From Oscillospiraceae bacterium (GTDB lineage: Bacteria > Bacillota > Clostridia > Oscillospirales > Oscillospiraceae), in assembly GCA_009785655.1 (NCBI GenBank), contig WQVW01000003.1, forward strand, positions 1 through 21,928: a stretch of DNA of 21,928 nucleotides, written 5' to 3'. This document shows, piece by piece, positions 6,674-13,533 of this stretch. The stretch's first letter is position 1; each line of letters opens with the position of its first letter. The notes beneath the pieces were generated by a model. That model was not told the DNA's origin. It made no database searches and was given only the letters and a program-made list of their open reading frames with translations. A program made the position numbers and the translations under genes.

Positions 6674-7891
6674 ATGGCAACGGATGTTTATCAAGAATCG
6701 TTGGCACTGCACGCAAAAAATAAAGGCAAGGTCAGCGTTCAAAGCAAGGTGGAAGTGAACTCGAAAGAAGATTTGTCGTTGGCATACTCCCCCGGTGTGG
6801 CACAGCCTTGCAGGGAGATTGCGAAAGACCCGGAAGAAGCTTATAAATACACCTCAAAGGGGAATATGATTGCAGTCGTTTCAGATGGCTCCGCCGTTTT
6901 GGGCTTGGGTGATATAGGCGGCCTGGCGGGGTTGCCAGTGATGGAAGGCAAAGCCATCCTGTTCAAAGAATTCGGCGATGTTGACGCTTTTCCGATCTGC
7001 CTTGATACGGAACATATTAAGGCCATGGATTGCGATGAAGCCGAAAAGGAAAAACTGATAATCGATGAAATCGTAAATACTGTCAAGCTAATCTCGCCCA
7101 ATTTTGGCGGAGTAAACCTCGAAGACATCAAAGCCCCGCGTTGCTTTGAAGTTGAAAACCGCCTGAAAGCCGAGGCTAATATCCCCATTTTTCACGATGA
7201 CCAGCACGGCACTGCCATCGTTGTAACAGCGGCACTTATAAACGCAGCGAAGGTTGTCGGTAAGCAGCTTAAAGATTTAACAGTGGTTATAAACGGCATT
7301 GGTTCGGCAGGATCCGCGACGGCGCGGATGTTGCTAAAAGCCGGCGTGGCGGATATGCGTCTTGTCGATATGAACGGGATTTTGAACAAGGACAATCCAA
7401 AATCTATGCTGAATTGGAATCATGAGGAACTGGCTAAGTTAACTAACGCGGAAGGCAGAAACGGAGATCTGGCCGAAGCGGTTCGCGGCGCAGATGTATT
7501 TGTTGGCGTGTCAGCACCAGGATTATTAACACAAGCGATGGTGCAAACGATGGCTAAAGATTCAATTATCTTCGCAATGGCAAACCCCACGCCGGAAATT
7601 TTCCCCGATGAAGCGAAAGCGGGCGGCGCGGCAGTCGTCGGCACAGGGCGGTCGGACTATCCGAATCAAGTCAATAATGTGCTTGTTTTCCCTGGGATTT
7701 TCAAAGGGGTGTTAGCCGCGCGGGCGGATGACTTTACAGACGGAATAAATATGGCGGCGGCGAAGGCGTTGGCTTCGTATATTCCAGACGACCAGCTCAG
7801 CGCGGAAAACATCATGCCGTCAGCGTTGGATAAAAATGTGGCGCAAGTGATTGCCGACGCGGTTATGGAGCATGTGCGCAAACAAGGATAG
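6674..7891 (+). CDS. NAD(P)-dependent malic enzyme
   Basis: This 405-residue protein is a short bacterial-type malic enzyme that oxidatively decarboxylates malate to pyruvate and CO2. The catalytic Tyr38 lies in AYSPGVA and Lys93 in MEGKAI; metal ligands are expected at Glu150/Asp151 (NLEDI) and Asp175/176 (FHDDQHGT). The nucleotide fold has GIGSAGSA (208-215) and LVDMNG (230-235). The acidic residue at the end of the second strand is suggestive of NAD over NADP, but this is weak evidence. It lacks the phosphotransacetylase-like C-terminal domain of the long MaeB type. The start is 2 bases after the fumarase beta stop, with GGGGGA upstream. It is the last gene of the operon and ends 127 bases before a terminator. 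Confidence 0.93.
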   Translation: MATDVYQESLALHAKNKGKVSVQSKVEVNSKEDLSLAYSPGVAQPCREIAKDPEEAYKYTSKGNMIAVVSDGSAVLGLGDIGGLAGLPVMEGKAILFKEFGDVDAFPICLDTEHIKAMDCDEAEKEKLIIDEIVNTVKLISPNFGGVNLEDIKAPRCFEVENRLKAEANIPIFHDDQHGTAIVVTAALINAAKVVGKQLKDLTVVINGIGSAGSATARMLLKAGVADMRLVDMNGILNKDNPKSMLNWNHEELAKLTNAEGRNGDLAEAVRGADVFVGVSAPGLLTQAMVQTMAKDSIIFAMANPTPEIFPDEAKAGGAAVVGTGRSDYPNQVNNVLVFPGIFKGVLAARADDFTDGINMAAAKALASYIPDDQLSAENIMPSALDKNVAQVIADAVMEHVRKQG

Positions 7892-8018
7892 CTGGAAATA
7901 TTTGCTTTTCGGAAACAACAAAACATAAATGTTATTTTATACACAACCGATTTGCGTGCGCCAGCGAAGAACGTGCACCCGGCCGTGTGCTATTGCGGTT
8001 GCTTTTTACCGGCTATTC

Positions 8019-8063
8019 AAAAGACTCAGGAATGTTTGATTTACAAACAAGCCTGAGTCTTTT
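8019..8063. terminator. Bidirectional rho-independent terminator
   Basis: AAAAGACTCAGG (8019-8030) pairs perfectly with CCTGAGTCTTTT (8052-8063), and an inner TGTTTG/CAAACA stem extends it. The A-run on one side and T-run on the other allow termination in both directions. It lies between the converging malic enzyme and hypothetical genes. The 127 bases between the malic enzyme stop and this hairpin show no clear gene. Confidence 0.85.
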
Positions 8064-8104
8064 CGATGATAAAGTTTGAAAATGATAGGGATGTGCTGCC
8101 GTAA

Positions 8105-8524
8105 CTAAACATCTCTCCGCATTTTTTCAAGTTCTTTTGTGCGTTCGACGATCTCCGCAGCGGATGGATACTCGGCGCGTTCGTCTATCAGCGAGTCTGC
8201 GAGCACCAGTGCTATATAGGCGGGCATGTCTTTCTTTTTGATAATCATTTTATATTTTTTTTGCTTATTTATCAACAAATCAATCACCGCAACACTGGAT
8301 TCGTCGTTGTTTTTCATGGCGGTTTCATACAATTCTTTACATGTTAGAAACGGAACCATTGTGGTATATGCGTTTTCTTTCGGGAACACGGCAAGCAACA
8401 GTGCTTGCAGATTTTCCCGCTGCTTTTCCCCGTATGGAAAGGCCCATTTTTCGTATTCTTCCTGTTCCTTTTTCATCACGGCTTTGCGTTTCCATTGTAA
8501 TATCGGATAATCACTCAGTGCCAT
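8105..8524 (-). CDS. Hypothetical protein (139 aa), unrecognised family
   Basis: I do not recognise this protein. It is 139 residues from ATG at 8524, preferred over the in-frame ATG at 8542 because AAAGGGG lies 7 bases upstream of the inner start while the outer one has no ribosome site. It is rich in Lys and Glu, begins MALSDYPILQWKRKAV, and has a lysine-rich segment (KQKKYKMIIKKKD) near residue 90. Its C-terminus is a charged helix (EIVERTKELEKMRR). It has no signal peptide, membrane segment or Cys cluster, so a soluble, mostly helical protein is likely. It lies downstream of alanine racemase on the same strand but has its own good promoter (8573-8601), so co-transcription is not required. 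Confidence 0.72.
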   Translation of the reverse strand: MALSDYPILQWKRKAVMKKEQEEYEKWAFPYGEKQRENLQALLLAVFPKENAYTTMVPFLTCKELYETAMKNNDESSVAVIDLLINKQKKYKMIIKKKDMPAYIALVLADSLIDERAEYPSAAEIVERTKELEKMRRDV

Positions 8525-8572
8525 AGTGCGCCCCTTTCTCATTATGCGGTATTACGGCTTCATTTATTAAAC

Positions 8573-8601
8573 ATGATATCACATCAAGTGGCGCAAATCA
8601 A
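8573..8601 (-). promoter_or_regulatory. Sigma-A-type promoter for the hypothetical gene
   Basis: On the minus strand TTGATT (8601-8596) and TATCAT (8578-8573) are 17 bases apart, and TG precedes the -10 by one base (extended -10). The start of the gene lies about 49 bases downstream of the -10. The -35 overlaps the alanine racemase stop codon. Confidence 0.55.
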
Positions 8602-9737
8602 GGCAAATACACCCTTGGCAGACGCTGGCCTAAATGGCACAAGACCTCGTGGGTTATGGTGCCGGCTCTGTGTGCGAATTCCTCACAACGAATCTCATCC
8701 GCCACGTCTCTGCCGATTAGTGTCACAATATCATAGGATCCTATATTATCAACATGCGTGACGTCCAGCATCAACATGTCCATGCATATCCGCCCGACAA
8801 TTGGTGCGCGTTGAGAGTGGACTAAACATTGCGCGCCGGTGCCGGACATCTGTCTCGGCACACCGTCGGCATAGCCTATCGAGACGGTTGCTATTTTCAT
8901 CGGCCTTGTCGTTAAAAATGTTCTGCCGTAGCTGATGCTTTCCCCTTGTTTGACCCAACGTACTTGCGCGACTCTGGCACGCAACGATAATACAGGTCGC
9001 AGACCGGGGTTTTTCGCGGTGGATGCGCCATGCAGTGCCCCGTACAGCGAGAGGCCGGGTCTGACAAAATCGCATGTGAATTCCGGATAGTTCAAAACGG
9101 CATAGCTTGATTGCATGTGCAGTTTCCCAACGTTGTACCCCTTGCTTTTTAACGCATTCACAGCATCCATAAATGTATCGCACTGGGTGCGCGTGAATGC
9201 GATATCGTCTGCATCCAGACTATCCGGTGAGGCGAGATGTGTGGCAAAACCTTCGACTTTCAAATTTTCACGGGCGAATATGCCTTCGATCTCAGCCATG
9301 TTATCGGGCTCGATCCCCAATCTGTGCATACCGGTGTCAATCGCGATATGTATAGATAGCTTGTATCCTGTTTCGTCAAGTGCCCTGGCGTGATCCCCAT
9401 CGGCCACAATCTGTGTCAGATTATAAGCCGCCAGCAAGCCTGCATCCTGCGGAGCGGTGCAGCTCATGACCACTATTTCACTGTCTAATCCGCTTTCTCT
9501 GAGCTGAACGGCCTCACCAACAGTCGCGACTGCGAATGTGCTGATGCCTTCTTGCCGCAATTGCGCGGCTATCTCCACCGCCCCGTGTCCGTAGGCGTTT
9601 GCTTTGACAACGGCCATGATCTCACACCCCGGTGAGAGACGGGATTTAAGCGTCCTGACATTGTGCCGAAGTGCTGACATGTCGATTTCAACCCAGGCTC
9701 TGCTATCGTCAGCCGGTTTAAGGATACTGCTTGTCAT
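8598..9737 (-). CDS. alr: Alanine racemase
   Basis: This 379-residue PLP enzyme interconverts L- and D-alanine for peptidoglycan synthesis in the cytoplasm. The PLP lysine is Lys45 in VVKANAYGHG. The second catalytic base, Tyr270, lies in SISYGRTF. Other family motifs are IDTGMHRLG (133-141), VRPGLSLYG (225-233), SIGYADG (286-292) and GRICMDM (315-321). Length is normal for the family. The start has AGGGGG about 10 bases upstream of ATG 9737. A possible -10 (TATACT) lies on the minus strand at 9788-9783 with a poor -35. In spore formers a racemase can also act on spores, converting the germinant L-alanine, but nothing here shows which role this copy serves; its upstream neighbour is a spore protein gene on the other strand. 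Confidence 0.96.
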   Translation of the reverse strand: MTSSILKPADDSRAWVEIDMSALRHNVRTLKSRLSPGCEIMAVVKANAYGHGAVEIAAQLRQEGISTFAVATVGEAVQLRESGLDSEIVVMSCTAPQDAGLLAAYNLTQIVADGDHARALDETGYKLSIHIAIDTGMHRLGIEPDNMAEIEGIFARENLKVEGFATHLASPDSLDADDIAFTRTQCDTFMDAVNALKSKGYNVGKLHMQSSYAVLNYPEFTCDFVRPGLSLYGALHGASTAKNPGLRPVLSLRARVAQVRWVKQGESISYGRTFLTTRPMKIATVSIGYADGVPRQMSGTGAQCLVHSQRAPIVGRICMDMLMLDVTHVDNIGSYDIVTLIGRDVADEIRCEEFAHRAGTITHEVLCHLGQRLPRVYLP

Positions 9738-9858
9738 AGTATGCTGCCCCCTGTCACTGTTGATGAAATTGAAACGATTTACAGTATATCATAATGATGG
9801 AGAATTTTCTATTAATACACATGAAATAATAGATTTTTCACGCAGAGACTAAATAGTG

Positions 9859-9872
9859 GGCCATATGTGGCC
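9859..9872. repeat. Short inverted repeat in the alr-ssp intergenic region
   Basis: GGCCA and TGGCC flank a TATG spacer. It lies about 40 bases before the spore protein start and could be an operator or a small leader hairpin; no further support is seen. The rest of the 175-base gap between alr and the spore gene is AT-rich with no gene. Confidence 0.3.
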
Positions 9873-9912
9873 GGATAACTAAACTTTATTTAAAGAGTGA
9901 GGTAATCTAAAA

Positions 9913-10077
9913 ATGAGCGGGAAAAAGAGCATTCTTTCGGATAAACTGAAATATGAAATAGCCAAAGAACTCGGCGTCTACGAAACGGTTCGCGAACGCG
10001 GGTGGGGCGATGTGTCTGCCAGAGACTGCGGAAACATCGTCAAAAAAGCACTTGAAAGAGCCGAACGCAACGCTTAA
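9913..10077 (+). CDS. Small acid-soluble spore protein, alpha/beta type
   Basis: This 54-residue protein matches the alpha/beta SASP family. It shows KYEIAKELGV (residues 13-22) followed by a GWGDVSARDCGNIVKKAL segment (30-47), the two conserved blocks of these proteins. The form VYETVRERGWG resembles the SspF-like clostridial subgroup. SASPs coat DNA in the dormant spore, protect it from UV and other damage, and are degraded by the Gpr protease at germination. The ATG has a GAGG about 10 bases upstream. Such genes are normally transcribed in the forespore by sigma-G; I found only a weak candidate site upstream and do not call it. It is a stand-alone gene followed by a strong stem-loop. Confidence 0.9.
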   Translation: MSGKKSILSDKLKYEIAKELGVYETVRERGWGDVSARDCGNIVKKALERAERNA

Positions 10078-10095
10078 CCCCTCGTCCTTTAAACG

Positions 10096-10128
10096 CGAGA
10101 GCGGGAACTTTTTTGGTTCCCGCTCTCG
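10096..10128. terminator. Strong stem-loop between converging genes (terminator-like)
   Basis: CGAGAGCGGGAAC (10096-10108) pairs perfectly with GTTCCCGCTCTCG (10116-10128) around a T-rich loop. It lies 19 bases after the spore protein stop and also downstream of the Cys-rich gene on the other strand. No T-run follows on either strand, so it is not a textbook terminator, but its position fits transcript ending or RNA 3' protection. Confidence 0.6.
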
Positions 10129-10214
10129 TACGCATATGTCTTGTTCAAGATTATCAAATTCGGGTGTGATGAAAAATTTGCCTAATATGCCGCCAATAGG
10201 GAGATGCGTTATCT

Positions 10215-10469
10215 TCAGGTAGTCTTTGCAATATAATCGACTCCCCATTCCTCCAACATGTCTCTTTGACAAGTCGGGAACTGGTTCAGACGCATATGAA
10301 ATACAATACATGCCTTGCAATTGTCGAAGTATGGGCATGAGGTGTGATGACAATCGCACTTATGACTTTCCAGATTGTTAGCACATGCAAATGCCGCAAC
10401 CATATCCTCGCGTGTAACTTTAGGAAGAGGACCTTCTCTCCATCTGTATTTGTTTTTTTGTTCTGACAT
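10215..10469 (-). CDS. Small Cys-rich protein, DUF6485-like
   Basis: This 84-residue protein starts at ATG 10469, chosen because AGGTGGAG lies 5-6 bases upstream; an in-frame TTG at 10490 has no such site. The core pattern is C-x-C-x4-C-x5-C-x2-C-x3-H followed by a Pro-x-Cys (residues about 38-65: KCDC, SCPYFDNCKAC, IVFH, FPTC). By recall this resembles the DUF6485 family of small clostridial proteins of unknown function, where CNCTYEPC and CCECLRYH motifs precede a PACF end. Four or more Cys and His residues suggest metal binding, perhaps zinc. It is probably cytoplasmic. It lies downstream of, and on the same strand as, a uroporphyrinogen-decarboxylase-like gene but is separated from it by a terminator. 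No function should be assigned. Confidence 0.68.
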   Translation of the reverse strand: MSEQKNKYRWREGPLPKVTREDMVAAFACANNLESHKCDCHHTSCPYFDNCKACIVFHMRLNQFPTCQRDMLEEWGVDYIAKTT

Positions 10470-10667
10470 TTCAACTCCACCTTTCTTCAAATTGTATTCG
10501 TATGCATAAATATTTATTTGCGGACGCGTCTGTCGGAAAGCGCGGTTAATTCAGGAACGCTCTCTCATCTTATTGAGAGCACGATATCACACGTTGGAAA
10601 CATTCGTCAATTATAAAATGGCAAATATTTTTGCGCTCCAGTTACAAAATGCTACGAATAGAAGCAC

Positions 10668-10713
10668 AAAAGACTGTTGCCACGCCGGTAAAGGTGCGGT
10701 AACAGTCTTTTTT
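10668..10713. terminator. Rho-independent terminator after the URO-D-family gene
   Basis: AAAAGACTGTTGCC (10668-10681) pairs with GGTAACAGTCTTTT (10698-10711) with one G-U pair; CGCC and GGTG can extend the stem inward. On the minus strand, four T residues follow the stem, ending the URO-D-family transcript. The plus strand has six T residues, so it may act both ways. The remaining bases between 10470 and 10667 show only a small hairpin (10562-10579) and no gene. Confidence 0.8.
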
Positions 10714-10732
10714 ACGATATATTCTACCTATG

Positions 10733-11851
10733 TTATGTTCGGTTTTGCTCTTTATCATAAAACTCACTGCTATATGCGTAGAGTTCATTTAATGCCAGCC
10801 AAACTTGTTCGGGCTCGCTCAGGGAAATCGAAGCCAGATACCCACCTGTTGGTGCGAATAGATCAACCGAGGCTCTGATTAGCTCGACCATGCGCTCATT
10901 TGATATTTTACTATCCGCGTCAAGCCCCTCAAATCCGTAATCCAAACCTATTTTGTTTCCGTATTTGCGTTTTAAATCCGGGATATCAACAGCTCTGCGC
11001 TGAAGCTGCAGTACGTCCGCATTCATATCGATCATATACGGAACGAAGCGGCTAATGTTTCCGCAGCAATGCAGCAAAACGCTCACGCCTTTTGACTTGA
11101 TATGATCGAATATCCGCTTTGTTGGGTGGAAAACAAGTTCTTCCATCATTTTCTCAGAGAAGAATGTATCCCGTTCTGTTCCCCAGTCATCGTGATATGT
11201 AATCATATCCACCGGATAAAGGCTGTGGATTTTATCGAAATACTCAATTAAATGATCCGCAAAACGTTCATTAAATGCCCTGACCGCTTCCGGCTCTACC
11301 GCAAAAGCCATCATCCCGTCGGAATAGCCGCCAACGATAGAGATCATCCGCTCGGTCACACCACGTCCGATGTTGATGTTGAGGGCTTTATCAGGTTCAT
11401 ATGCTTCTTGCATAAAACGTTTGGCTGTTTCCTCAAAGTCCCATTCAGACAAATCAGGCCAGGCAACAACGCTTTCCCAATTAGTAATATCGTCAAGCAG
11501 TTGCGTGCCTGGGGTCAGCATAGGTGCCCCGGCGGAGGGGACCCATGTCCAGTCTGTATTAAACCAATCCGTATATGTCTCGTCACTGGTGGGGCGATTG
11601 CGGTAATCAGCGTTTACTACCGTACCCCGAACTTTTTCAGTGACAAGATCTTGGGATGACAGCAATTGCACATCTGTCAGGGTGTTGGGAACCCAACGCG
11701 GGTTATTTTTGCTCATGGCAAGCTTAAAGTTCTCACGCGGAGTGATTGGAAAATCAAACTCGGGAACAAGTATCTCAGCGTTGCTGAACGGCGGATTGAC
11801 AACCCTAGTGTTTATAGACGCGTCTTTGTATGGGTATCTGGGATATTTCAT
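10733..11851 (-). CDS. Uroporphyrinogen decarboxylase (URO-D) superfamily protein, methyltransferase-like
   Basis: This 372-residue protein starts at ATG 11851, set by a perfect AGGAGG 7 bases upstream. It has the URO-D/MtaA TIM-barrel features: a HDDWGTERDTFFS segment near the middle, GVSVLLHCCGN later, and a following MNADVLQLQ strand. Members are either heme-pathway decarboxylases or, as here more likely, corrinoid:cofactor methyltransferases and relatives. The true HemE N-terminal substrate motif is absent. The His and Cys of LLHCCG could bind zinc, but the third zinc-ligand Cys of MtaA-type enzymes appears to be replaced in YLASISLSEP. No corrinoid protein or methyltransferase 1 gene is adjacent, so substrate and pathway are unknown. 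It has its own strong promoter and terminator, so it is a single-gene unit. Confidence 0.82.
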   Translation of the reverse strand: MKYPRYPYKDASINTRVVNPPFSNAEILVPEFDFPITPRENFKLAMSKNNPRWVPNTLTDVQLLSSQDLVTEKVRGTVVNADYRNRPTSDETYTDWFNTDWTWVPSAGAPMLTPGTQLLDDITNWESVVAWPDLSEWDFEETAKRFMQEAYEPDKALNINIGRGVTERMISIVGGYSDGMMAFAVEPEAVRAFNERFADHLIEYFDKIHSLYPVDMITYHDDWGTERDTFFSEKMMEELVFHPTKRIFDHIKSKGVSVLLHCCGNISRFVPYMIDMNADVLQLQRRAVDIPDLKRKYGNKIGLDYGFEGLDADSKISNERMVELIRASVDLFAPTGGYLASISLSEPEQVWLALNELYAYSSEFYDKEQNRT

Positions 11852-11881
11852 GCTGTAACCTCCTGCACTTATTGTAGACAT

Positions 11882-11910
11882 ATTTTACATTTGTATACGC
11901 TTTGTGTCAA
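11882..11910 (-). promoter_or_regulatory. Near-consensus sigma-A promoter for the URO-D-family gene
   Basis: On the minus strand a perfect TTGACA (11910-11905) and TAAAAT (11887-11882) are separated by 17 bases. The AGGAGG and ATG of the gene follow about 30 bases later. This is the strongest promoter in the window and suggests high vegetative expression. Confidence 0.82.
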
Positions 11911-11931
11911 CTCTGGGGGAATTGGTATACT
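11902..11931 (+). promoter_or_regulatory. Possible divergent extended -10 promoter
   Basis: On the plus strand TATACT (11926-11931) is preceded by TG with one base between (extended -10). A weak -35 TTGTGT (11902-11907) lies 18 bases upstream and overlaps the -35 of the divergent URO-D-family promoter. No gene follows, only a hairpin with a T-run at 11958-11984. Confidence 0.35.
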
Positions 11932-11957
11932 ATGAGCAAATAAAGCTGCGTGTGAAG

Positions 11958-11984
11958 CACGGAGGTATAGCCCTCCGTGTTTTT
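11958..11984 (+). terminator. Terminator hairpin on the plus strand with no evident gene upstream
   Basis: CACGGAGG (11958-11965) pairs with CCTCCGTG (11972-11979) around a six-base loop and is followed by TTTTT. The T-run is on the plus strand, whereas the flanking genes are on the minus strand. It may end a very short RNA from the promoter-like site at 11902-11931 or block antisense transcription. Confidence 0.65.
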
Positions 11985-11991
11985 CGTCAAG

Positions 11992-12024
11992 CATGTAGGG
12001 GTGACCACAATTCACCCCTACATG
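11992..12024. repeat. Palindromic repeat element (GTAGGGG type)
   Basis: CATGTAGGGGTGA (11992-12004) and TCACCCCTACATG (12012-12024) form a perfect 13-bp stem with a 7-base loop. The sequence TGTAGGGGTGA resembles TGTAGGGGCGA at 17069, after ruvX, suggesting a dispersed repeat family placed just after genes. It lies 7 bases beyond the M20 peptidase stop and may also serve as its transcript end. Confidence 0.55.
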
Positions 12025-12030
12025 ATATCC

Positions 12031-13533
12031 CTAATCTGTACACATATCCAAAATTACCTCGGTGAACATTTTCGCACTCATCATCAAGTGATCCAGTTCG
12101 ATAAACTCGTTCGCACCATGGACGCCGTTTTCGGTACCGGGGAATCCACAGCCGAATGCAACGCCGCCGGGGATTCCGTGGACATACGTGGAGCCACCGA
12201 TGGCAAGACATTCGCCTTTTTCTCCGGTGTAATCTTCGTATAGCCGTAGCAGTGTCTGCACAAATGGTGTATCCGCCGGCGTATGGTGGGATGTATAAAT
12301 CGTCAAATCGGCAACGCCGAACCCTTCCCGCACAAACGTTGCGCGAGTGATGCCTTTGATGTCAACCGTATCTGCGCAGATTGGTGTGCGGCTGTCAAAG
12401 TTGGCAGTAAACCCAGCTTCGGTGAGCTGCAATACACCGAAATTCAACGTCAGTGCACCTGAAATTTCGTCACTCATTTTAATCCCGAGGCTCTCACCAT
12501 ACATATCCCCATGCGGAAAGAGACGATTCAATGCTTGAATGTGCTTGAATCCCTCAGAAGCCGCAAACGGCATGGTGACCAGCATTTCTAGCAACGCCGT
12601 CTGCGCATTGATCCCGGCAGACGGGTGCGCGGCGTGCGCCGATTTGCCGTGGGATGTGATGACAATCCGACTCGGGGGGGCGGCACTGGAGGGGGTGTCT
12701 CCGTCAAAGTTAAAATCCTCCGGATTAAAGTTGTCCGTGGTAAACGCCTCCGGCGCGGCGGTAATGGTCGCGCCGGTTTTTTCGGAATATTTTCGGCAGA
12801 ATAATGCCGCCTCTGCCAACGAAATGCCTTCAATCACCGCCGTGGCGACAGGGGGGACGGCGTTCGCCGTTGTGCCGCCTGATATTGAAATCACACGCGG
12901 CAGCGTGGCATCCGCCGCCCATTCGGCATTGAACGTCGGCATCAGTCGGCCTTTTTCAATGTTCATCACAGGGAATCCGGCATCCGGCGTAAAGACATAT
13001 GTCGGCGGATCAATTTTCTCCAAATATTGCGCAATATCCAGGCAGCCGGTTTCCTCGCCAGCGCCTAAAATCAGCCGGAATCCGCGCGAAAAATCCGGTC
13101 GGAGCTCCCGTGCGCAATACAGCGCATACATCGCCGCGATGGACGGGCCTTTGTCGTCAGATGTACCTCTGCCGTACAAGTTGCCGTCTTTGATCAATAG
13201 CGCAAACGGATCAGTGCTCCACCCCGGTCCGGCCTCGACGATATCCAGGTGCGCCAGAATACCAAGCACCGGCAGTGTATCGGCTGTGGTGCCGTAATCT
13301 GCTGTGATGATCATGTCTTCAAAATTCTCCACAGGAAATCCGCGTTTTTCCAGCTGTGCACGGGCAACCTCCAAAACCTCGCGCGAAGCCTGGCCGTACG
13401 GCTGGCCTTCCGCCGGTTCACCCTTGACACTGTTTATCGCGACAAGCTGCGCCAAGTCGTTTATCATTTCGTCTGAATGCTGATTGAACCATTCGTCAAT
13501 TTTCCGGCGTAATTCCACTTTCATCTCGTTCAT
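12031..13533 (-). CDS. M20-family dipeptidase, PepV/Sapep-like
   Basis: This 500-residue protein is a di-zinc peptidase of the M20 family, probably cleaving dipeptides in the cytoplasm. The metal and catalytic residues can be seen: His95 and Asp97 (LAHLDIV), Asp126 (GTSDDKGP), the Glu160/Glu161 pair (GAGEETG), Asp184 (TPDAGFP) and His472 (GVHGANE). An inserted lid domain separates the catalytic halves, as in PepV. The length is slightly above the usual 470 or so, partly because of an acidic, Pro/Ser-rich stretch near residues 265-290 (FNPEDFNFDGDTPSS). It is the last gene of the prfA-coaE-M18-M20 operon; its start overlaps the end of the M18 gene by 38 bases. The AAGGGG upstream is about 13 bases away, so the in-frame ATG at 13524 is an alternative start. 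Confidence 0.9.
   Translation of the reverse strand: MNEMKVELRRKIDEWFNQHSDEMINDLAQLVAINSVKGEPAEGQPYGQASREVLEVARAQLEKRGFPVENFEDMIITADYGTTADTLPVLGILAHLDIVEAGPGWSTDPFALLIKDGNLYGRGTSDDKGPSIAAMYALYCARELRPDFSRGFRLILGAGEETGCLDIAQYLEKIDPPTYVFTPDAGFPVMNIEKGRLMPTFNAEWAADATLPRVISISGGTTANAVPPVATAVIEGISLAEAALFCRKYSEKTGATITAAPEAFTTDNFNPEDFNFDGDTPSSAAPPSRIVITSHGKSAHAAHPSAGINAQTALLEMLVTMPFAASEGFKHIQALNRLFPHGDMYGESLGIKMSDEISGALTLNFGVLQLTEAGFTANFDSRTPICADTVDIKGITRATFVREGFGVADLTIYTSHHTPADTPFVQTLLRLYEDYTGEKGECLAIGGSTYVHGIPGGVAFGCGFPGTENGVHGANEFIELDHLMMSAKMFTEVILDMCTD

Noticed and set aside
9738..9850. Sigma-G-type promoter for the spore protein gene
   Set aside because: CATAATG at 9790 is close to the -10 pattern but no matching -35 lies at the right distance, so it is not called.
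9907..10359. 150-codon open frame on the minus strand
   Set aside because: It overlaps the spore protein gene and the Cys-rich gene in other frames, both of which have better ribosome sites and family patterns.
12539..13297. 252-codon open frame on the plus strand
   Set aside because: It is antisense to the M20 dipeptidase, whose metal ligands are all present. The composition (Ser, Ala, Pro-rich) is that expected from a GC-rich reverse frame.
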